Source: Aurantibrevibacter sp041747755
GTDB lineage: Bacteria > Bacteroidota > Bacteroidia > Flavobacteriales > Flavobacteriaceae
Direction of reading: 5' to 3'
Assembly: GCA_041747755.1 (NCBI GenBank)
Contig: JBGTEN010000233.1
Location: 1-12,294 of the forward strand
Length of the DNA stretch: 12,294 bases
The notes below the pieces were generated by a model. That model saw nothing but the letters and a program-made list of their open reading frames with translations. It ran no database searches and was not told the origin of the DNA. The stretch's first letter is position 1, and every line of letters starts with the position of its first letter. The position numbers and the translations under genes are program-made. Of this stretch, positions 1 to 4,456 are shown piece after piece.

Positions 1-19
1 ACTCCGCAACAGATTTACA

Positions 20-50
20 TGCCCTCTCAATGAGGGTACTACTTTTTTTT
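20..50 (+). terminator. Possible intrinsic terminator of a gene upstream of the window
   Basis: A short hairpin (TGCCCTC at 20-26 against GAGGGTA at 32-38, five-base loop, one G-T wobble) is followed after four bases by a run of eight T at 43-50. This is the form of a weak Rho-independent terminator for a gene ending before the window. No coding end is visible in the first 20 bases, so the assignment rests on the hairpin and T-run only. Confidence 0.35.
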
Positions 51-133
51 CATAACTTTCAAATTATAATTAGAGATACTTAAAGGTAGTGAATAGTGAT
101 GTAAACCATCCCTTGAAGCTACCTTTAGGTTTA

Positions 134-269
134 GTTCAACAGCGTGTATAAGAACTAGTGGGTTCAGTGCTAAATCAAAGGTCAATACCTTTAATAAGAA
201 GTCAGTGCCAAACTGAAATTGAAGTACTTTTTAATCCGCTACTTCTTATACATGCAAAACTTTGGGTGT
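134..269 (+). repeat. attC-like imperfect inverted-repeat region before the first gene
   Basis: Two 17-base arms, 142-158 (GCGTGTATAAGAACTAG) and 239-255, are reverse complements at 15 of 17 positions, and one of the two mismatches is a G-T wobble. Inside lies a perfect small hairpin, AAAGGT (177-182) with ACCTTT (187-192), and a second partial copy of the arm (TAAGAAGT, 195-202) that could compete for pairing. Just outside the left arm is GTTCAAC (134-140), which fits the RYYYAAC end of integron attC sites. On the right, TTTGGGT (261-267) differs from GTTRRRY only in its first base. The stretch from 51 to 288 contains no convincing gene. It could be a degenerate cassette recombination site or another foldable repeat. 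Confidence 0.45.
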
Positions 270-288
270 AAGCTAAAAAAAATCGTAA

Positions 289-1269
289 ATGAGTAGAAAA
301 CTTCCTTCAAGAAACAAGCTTTTTGATAAATTTTCAAATCAACTTCACCTTCTTAAAGAGAATGGATTAATTGACATTGAACTTAAGTTTTCTGAAACTT
401 ATATATGCCCTTTATGCCTTGCGCAGTTTGCAAAAGGTGATTTAATTTCTGATAGTTCTAAAAATTTTTTAACCGAGGAAGACGCACCACCCGCAAAATT
501 AGGAGGCTCTCGAATTGCTTTGACTTGTAAAAAATGTAATTCAAGAGCAGGTCATCAAATAGATAATCATCTAATAAATCGAATTAGAGAAATAGACGAC
601 AGTAATTTCTATAAGCGCTCTAAACAATTTAGACATTTAGAATATGAGGGCAGAAAAGTAACTGCCGAAGTAACATCAAACGGAGATGGCACTTTAACAG
701 TTTTGCATAGGACTAAAAAAAACAACCCGAATTTACTTGACAAGTTCATTTACGGAATAAAAAACAAAACAATTGGACCTATTTTAAATCTAGAACCTAA
801 AAAGTATATAGTCGATTCTGATAAAGTAAATTTAGCGTTGCTTAAGACTAATTATATTATAAATTTCGCTCAATTTGGATATATCTTTCTTTTAGATTCG
901 TATTATGACTCTCTTAGAAAACAAATTGAAAATATGAATGAAGGCTTTGATGGACAGATATTTTTAAAAGACCAATTTCAAAAAGATAAGGAAGGAATGT
1001 ATTATGTCTTAAATCAAGGTGCAAAATCGACATTTAGTATCTTTTCATTAAAAACCGAATATTCCGAAACCCTAATTGGGGCGATTTTACCTTTACCAAA
1101 TAAGACGCCAAAAGAAATTCATTCTGTACTTACTAGTAATGGATATGACATTGGTGTAAAAGGCAAAGTTGGAGTTTCATTGGATATAAGTAATTATGAT
1201 GGAAGTGCTGATTTATTTAATGATATTAAGGAAATAAAGAAAATAATAGCGTGGAAAAACGCGCGATAA
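289..1269 (+). CDS. HNH-like zinc-binding protein of unknown function
   Basis: This is a 326-residue soluble protein with no signal peptide or membrane segment. Its N-terminal third carries two CxxC pairs (C40/C43 and C80/C83) flanking the segment LTEEDAPPAKLGG (61-73), and then LTCKKCNSRAGHQID (78-92). This is the layout of the HNH_5-like zinc fold, in which a TxEH/D-x-PP-xxxGG stretch precedes a CxxCN knuckle. The usual first histidine is replaced by D65, so nuclease activity is uncertain and the fold may only bind nucleic acid or act as a scaffold. Residues 100-326 match no family I recognise. The gene is AT-rich, lies 32 bases before the zinc-ribbon gene on the same strand, and probably shares its transcript. 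The start at 289 is the first usable ATG after the inverted-repeat region. Coding status is secure; function is not. Confidence 0.75.
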   Translation: MSRKLPSRNKLFDKFSNQLHLLKENGLIDIELKFSETYICPLCLAQFAKGDLISDSSKNFLTEEDAPPAKLGGSRIALTCKKCNSRAGHQIDNHLINRIREIDDSNFYKRSKQFRHLEYEGRKVTAEVTSNGDGTLTVLHRTKKNNPNLLDKFIYGIKNKTIGPILNLEPKKYIVDSDKVNLALLKTNYIINFAQFGYIFLLDSYYDSLRKQIENMNEGFDGQIFLKDQFQKDKEGMYYVLNQGAKSTFSIFSLKTEYSETLIGAILPLPNKTPKEIHSVLTSNGYDIGVKGKVGVSLDISNYDGSADLFNDIKEIKKIIAWKNAR

Positions 1270-1273
1270 TATC

Positions 1274-1280
1274 GTTGGAC
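1274..1280 (+). other. GTTRRRY-type site between the first two genes
   Basis: GTTGGAC lies four bases after the stop of the HNH-like gene and fits the GTTRRRY consensus at the end of integron cassettes. It is the counterpart of GCCCAAC directly after the stop codon at 2874, so the zinc-ribbon/HEPN pair is bracketed by the two halves. Seven bases with three degenerate positions recur by chance, and there is no room for a full attC here unless it overlaps the end of the preceding gene. Confidence 0.3.
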
Positions 1281-1301
1281 TTAATATGAAAAACAAAAAT
1301 T

Positions 1302-2087
1302 ATGAAATGTATTTATTGTGAAGAAAATGTTTCAGACAGAGCAAATTTCTGCCCAAAATGTAAAAATCAAATCAAATGCCTTAATTGTAATGAGATTTTA
1401 GAAAAAGATAGTGCAATATGTATTATGTGTGGGGAAGATAAAAAAACTAAATCTTCAAATCAAAATACAATTAAATTTCAAGAAACTAAAAAAACTAGAT
1501 CATTTGAGGCTAGTTTTTCAAATGAAGTTGGGCAAAGTATTGGTGAAGCATTTGGTATATTATTAACAAATAAGAAAAATGCAGGTTTTCAATCCAAAAA
1601 CTTACTAAACCCTAAACCTAATAATATTGCAGAAAATGAAGAAGTTTTAGATTCAGACTTTATTGAAGTAAAACCTAGTACAACACAAAATGATAGAGTA
1701 TTCGAGATTTTCAATGAAAGTAACGATAAAATAACTTTATTAGAAACTAGACTTAAGGCAGCATCAAAAAGAGATTACGGAATACGCTTAACTATAATTT
1801 ATCTATACTACGAGTTAATAAAAGGTAGTGCCAAAATTAGTCGTGAAAAATTAAATTCAATTATAAAGGATGCAAGTCTCTACGATGGTAATTTTCGTGG
1901 GTGGTTGACAGGAACAAATTTGGTTGGGGTTCACGATGACGAAATTGAGTTAAAAGCCCCAGGCAGAGAAAAGGCTAAGGAATACATAAAAGAGATATTT
2001 AATGATACGATAGAAGATAAATGGAAACTTGGTTCTGCAGCAAAAAAAAGGAAAAAGAAAGATATTGAAGAAAGTAAAAATGGTTGA
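1302..2087 (+). CDS. Double zinc ribbon / winged-helix protein, partner of the HEPN protein
   Basis: This is a 261-residue protein. The first 43 residues form a double zinc ribbon with four CxxC knuckles (C3/C6, C17/C20, C26/C29, C40/C43). A low-complexity, polar linker follows to about residue 145. Residues about 157-232 look like a winged-helix domain: a helix RLTIIYLYYELIKG, a second helix starting SREKLNSIIKDA, then a strand pair ending DDEIELKAPGREKAKEY. The C-terminus is basic (KKRKKK at 249-253 region), suggesting nucleic-acid contact. The last 8 bases overlap the start of the HEPN gene, so the two are translationally coupled. The winged-helix region resembles the N-terminal part of that partner. 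A regulatory or target-recognition role beside an effector is plausible, but no characterised relative is known to me. Confidence 0.75.
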   Translation: MKCIYCEENVSDRANFCPKCKNQIKCLNCNEILEKDSAICIMCGEDKKTKSSNQNTIKFQETKKTRSFEASFSNEVGQSIGEAFGILLTNKKNAGFQSKNLLNPKPNNIAENEEVLDSDFIEVKPSTTQNDRVFEIFNESNDKITLLETRLKAASKRDYGIRLTIIYLYYELIKGSAKISREKLNSIIKDASLYDGNFRGWLTGTNLVGVHDDEIELKAPGREKAKEYIKEIFNDTIEDKWKLGSAAKKRKKKDIEESKNG

Positions 2088-2874
2088 TTTACAAGAATTT
2101 TGCTCTAAATCAAATATTGATAGTCAAAAGTCTAAGATAGATGCCGTAATACTTTTAATGTATTATGAAATCGTATTTAAAGGTAAAGAAGGTCTATCGA
2201 TTAATGAAATAAATAATCTTTTTGAAAAAGCACATTTGCCTTTATATAACCGTACATATCTAAAAAGGGACTTGTCAAAGGATAAAAGGGTTACTAAAAT
2301 ACCTAAGACTGAAAAATATAAACTTATTTTCAGTGAATTAAAAAATCTGAATATTGAATATGGATATTTACGAGAAGGTGAAATTCAAATTAAAGTAAGA
2401 GTTAATCTCAATAATACACCATTATTTGGGCAAATGGAACTTGAAGGGGCTCAAAAAATGTCTCAATTATATATTATACTTCATTGTTGGGAAAATTCAG
2501 TGAGAAAGTTTATTGAGCAAAATTTGACAGAAAAAGTTGGAAATAATTGGTGGGATATTACAAAAAATAATGAACTTGAAACCAAGTATTTAGACAGAAA
2601 AAGTAAGGAAGAAAAGCAAAAATGGATTAGTCCAAGAGGCACGAAAAATCCTCTTTATTACCTTGACTGGGGAGATTTGGTTAAAATAATTAGAAAAAAT
2701 GAACAACATTTTATATCAAAAATTCCTGATATCAAATTTGTTGAGCTAAGGCTGGAAGAGTTAGAGAGATTAAGAAATATAATAGCGCATAATGGAATGG
2801 TTCCTGATGAAAATGATATAGATCGAATAATTGTACACTTTAATGATTGGTGTAATCAATTAAAAGAAAACTGA
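2080..2874 (+). CDS. Winged-helix protein with C-terminal Swt1-type HEPN domain
   Basis: The preferred start is the ATG at 2080, which overlaps the preceding stop in ATGGTTGA; a TTG 51 bases upstream would add 17 unsupported residues. The product is then 264 residues. Residues about 19-90 form a winged-helix-like region (DAVILLMYYEIVFKGKEG onward). Residues about 126-262 match the Swt1-type HEPN fold: a WENSVRKFIEQNL helix, a GNNWWDI turn, YLDWGDLVKII, and the key motif RNIIAHNG with R232 and H237 (R-x4-H). HEPN domains with this motif are often metal-independent ribonucleases in toxin, abortive-infection and RNA-processing systems. Both catalytic positions are intact. With the zinc-ribbon protein as coupled partner, a toxin- or defence-like pair is likely, though substrate and trigger cannot be read from sequence. 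Confidence 0.78.
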   Translation: MVDLQEFCSKSNIDSQKSKIDAVILLMYYEIVFKGKEGLSINEINNLFEKAHLPLYNRTYLKRDLSKDKRVTKIPKTEKYKLIFSELKNLNIEYGYLREGEIQIKVRVNLNNTPLFGQMELEGAQKMSQLYIILHCWENSVRKFIEQNLTEKVGNNWWDITKNNELETKYLDRKSKEEKQKWISPRGTKNPLYYLDWGDLVKIIRKNEQHFISKIPDIKFVELRLEELERLRNIIAHNGMVPDENDIDRIIVHFNDWCNQLKEN

Positions 2875-2881
2875 GCCCAAC
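2875..2881 (+). other. RYYYAAC-type site directly after the HEPN stop codon
   Basis: GCCCAAC begins at the base after the TGA of the HEPN gene, the position where integron gene cassettes usually begin their attC site. The following 60 bases show no clear matching GTTRRRY or long dyad, so if this is an attC it is truncated. It coincides with the point where the AT-rich block ends and ASCH pseudogene flank begins. Confidence 0.3.
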
Positions 2882-2941
2882 ATAGGTAACCGTTACTCCA
2901 AAGGTGGTCACGTTGAGACGGCCCGTAATACATAAAAACCC

Positions 2942-3192
2942 ATGCTATTTAAGAAAAAGTTCATGACCTTATTAGAAAACGGTACCCTCACTACCGCTTT
3001 TAGAAAGTGGATGCGGCCTTCAGTAAGCGAATCATGTACCCTTTTGACCCCTGTAGTAGGACAATTAAAATTACCTCCCTATATAAAATAGAGTACAAAC
3101 AAATCCATCTGTCGGGTAAATGGCGGGTAAAGTTCTTCCAAATTCCTTTGACAACTAAACTGCTGCTCGTAACATTGTCAAAAAAAACATAA
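2942..3192 (+). pseudogene. Decayed ASCH-domain protein gene
   Basis: Starting from the ATG at 2942, one frame reads LFKKKF, then LENGTLTTAFRKWMRPSV and LLTPVVGQLK before a TAG at 3089-3091. This is the typical N-terminal half of small ASCH-domain proteins, including the TxAFRKWxRPSV core. The expected continuation, KITSLYKIEYKQI, is present but in the next frame (about 3066-3105), which means an indel near 3065. Further on, the first frame again shows family-like residues (SSSKFL then QLN at about 3128-3160), interrupted by stop codons. The remnant therefore carries at least one frameshift and several stops. ASCH domains are RNA-binding-like folds of about 110 residues. An open frame of 61 codons from 3007 to 3192 is the distal part of this remnant and not an independent gene. 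The gene is immediately upstream of the XRE regulator and downstream of the cassette-like block. Confidence 0.6.
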
Positions 3193-3196
3193 ACAG

Positions 3197-4066
3197 ATGA
3201 AACAGCCCAAATTAGGAAAAAAGATTTCCGAGTTACGAACAGAAAAAGGCTTAACCCAGGAAGAGCTTGTTGAGAAATGCAACATCAGTGTCCGCACCAT
3301 TCAACGTATAGAAGCGGGAGAAGTAACCCCTAGAAGCTATACCATAAAAACCATTTTAGCTGCTCTGGATTATGATCTTAGTCAGCTAACCGAGGACGAA
3401 CCTAATTTTCAAGACTCCCTTGCCGGAGAGGTAAAACGGTTAATGTTAATCGACATTGATACCGAAAAACCAACCAATTTTCTCATTAACCAGCTCCATA
3501 TCGCCTGGATTCTGGGTATTGTTTATTTTATAGTGGGCTTTTTTGAAGGGGCTGCAGACTACTATCTATTCTCAGAAGACCAGATGATCTTTAGTAACGG
3601 AGTCTATATTGCTATTAAGGTTATTGCTTTGGTCTCTTTTGCTTTCTTTCAACGCGGTTTTATTATGATTGGTGGCTTGTTTCGGAATTATTTACTGAGA
3701 ATCATTTCTTTTATTATGATTATAGCGCTTGTACTGCTTACCGGGTATGATATCATTTCGCTATTTTATGGTGCCGTAGAAACCGAAATTGTTCTTGGTG
3801 CTTCTGCCATTACCTTTGGCGTAATTGGGATTTTTTATGGCATTGCACTGTACCGATTACGAAAATCCTTAGGGGATATCGCAAAATTTGCCGGGGTTTT
3901 AGAAATTATTGGAGGTTGCTTTTTGGTAACCGTACTTCTTTCTTTTTTCAGCCTGCTTATTTCTATTCCCGCATTACTGTTGCAAATAATTTTGATTTTT
4001 AAGGTTATTGAGGTGATTAAGGGGAAGGAGAGTGGGGGGAGTCGGGAGTCAGGAGACAGGAGTTAA
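3197..4066 (+). CDS. XRE-type helix-turn-helix regulator with integral membrane domain
   Basis: This is a 289-residue protein. Residues 5-62 form a lambda-repressor-like HTH: LGKKISELRTEKGLTQEELV, then ISVRTIQRIEAGEVTP and the helix TIKTILAALDYDL, with the usual Q21-E22/R36 recognition-helix region. Residues about 101-268 are strongly hydrophobic, with five or six membrane spans (about 101-119, 133-153, 166-185, 198-218 and 231-268, the last long enough for two). This makes a membrane-tethered DNA-binding protein; such architectures are common in flavobacteria, but ligand and target are unknown. The final residues, about 278-289 (rich in G, S, R, E, D), are encoded by a heptamer repeat array, so the natural C-terminus has probably been rewritten by repeat growth. 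The gene converges on the kinase/aminotransferase-fold gene. Confidence 0.85.
   Translation: MKQPKLGKKISELRTEKGLTQEELVEKCNISVRTIQRIEAGEVTPRSYTIKTILAALDYDLSQLTEDEPNFQDSLAGEVKRLMLIDIDTEKPTNFLINQLHIAWILGIVYFIVGFFEGAADYYLFSEDQMIFSNGVYIAIKVIALVSFAFFQRGFIMIGGLFRNYLLRIISFIMIIALVLLTGYDIISLFYGAVETEIVLGASAITFGVIGIFYGIALYRLRKSLGDIAKFAGVLEIIGGCFLVTVLLSFFSLLISIPALLLQIILIFKVIEVIKGKESGGSRESGDRS
4038..4065 (+). repeat. Heptamer array 1, overlapping the end of the XRE gene
   Basis: The units GGAGTCG (4038-4044), GGAGTCA (4045-4051) and GGAGACA (4052-4058) are followed by a diverged unit GGAGTTA that supplies the stop codon at 4064-4066. The array is therefore read as the last codons of the regulator. Seven is not a multiple of three, so gain or loss of one unit would change the reading frame and the C-terminal tail. 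Confidence 0.85.
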
Positions 4067-4152
4067 AAAGTTCAAGTGCAAGAGTCAAGTGCAAGTTCAA
4101 AAGAATGAATACAAATTCAAAAAGCAAATACAAACTTAAGAGACGGGAGTCA
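4061..4152 (+). repeat. Composite direct repeat, copy A (copy B at 4227-4317)
   Basis: About 90 bases starting AGTTAAAAAG recur at 4227 with a few substitutions and an indel near 4101. Each copy runs from a GTGCAAG/GTTCAAG-rich segment through the 20-mer ATTCAAAAAGCAAATACAAA (4115-4134 and 4279-4298) into an AGAGACGGGAGTC heptamer array. The composite unit including the array has therefore been duplicated in tandem, with the arrays then changing length separately. Confidence 0.8.
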
Positions 4153-4215
4153 GGAGTCAGGAGTCAGGAGACAGGAGTCGGGAGTCAGGAGACAGGAGTC
4201 AGGAGTCAGGAGTCA
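4139..4215 (+). repeat. Heptamer array 2 (ten clean units plus one diverged)
   Basis: After a diverged unit AGAGACG (4139-4145), ten units of the form GGAG(T/A)C(A/G) run without a break from 4146 to 4215. GGAGTCA dominates, with two GGAGACA units and one GGAGTCG. The variation is limited to the fifth and seventh positions. The array ends in GGATAG. Nothing suggests coding use here. Confidence 0.9.
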
Positions 4216-4226
4216 GGATAGTTAAG

Positions 4227-4317
4227 AGTTAAAAAGTGCAAGTGCAAGAGTCAAGTGCAAGTTCAAAAAAAAATACAAATTCAAAAAGCAAATACAAACT
4301 CAAGAGACGGGAGTCGG
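4227..4317 (+). repeat. Composite direct repeat, copy B
   Basis: This is the second copy of the unit at 4061-4152, beginning AGTTAAAAAGTGCAAG and again containing the exact 20-mer at 4279-4298 before the third heptamer array. It differs from copy A mainly in TTCAAG/GTGCAAG at its start and by a shorter, A-only stretch where copy A has GAATG. Confidence 0.8.
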
Positions 4318-4390
4318 GAGTCAGGAGACAGGAGACAGGAGTCAGGAGACGGGAGTCAGGATAGTTAGGAGTTTAGAGTTCAGAGTTAGT
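4303..4390 (+). repeat. Heptamer array 3 with AGTTNRG-type tail
   Basis: One diverged unit (4303-4309) is followed by seven GGAG(T/A)C(A/G) units from 4310 to 4358. After a short break come AGTTAGG (4363-4369), AGTTTAG, AGTTCAG and AGTTAGT (to 4390), a second heptamer type that recurs at 9023-9050. The spacer between the two converging genes (4067-4456) is essentially all repeat; no gene or clear terminator is seen in it. Confidence 0.85.
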
Positions 4391-4456
4391 TGGGGTTAAA
4401 AAAGTGTAAGTTCAAATTCTGGTCGGGAGATACATTTATCCATTACCGTTTTAAAT

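Noticed and set aside
2029..2079. Extended start of the HEPN protein at a TTG codon
   Set aside because: It would add 17 residues that are only a shifted reading of the lysine-rich end of the preceding gene; the ATG at 2080 overlaps the stop codon as in coupled genes.
4142..4358. CRISPR array
   Set aside because: The repeats are contiguous heptamers with no unique spacers, and no cas genes are near.
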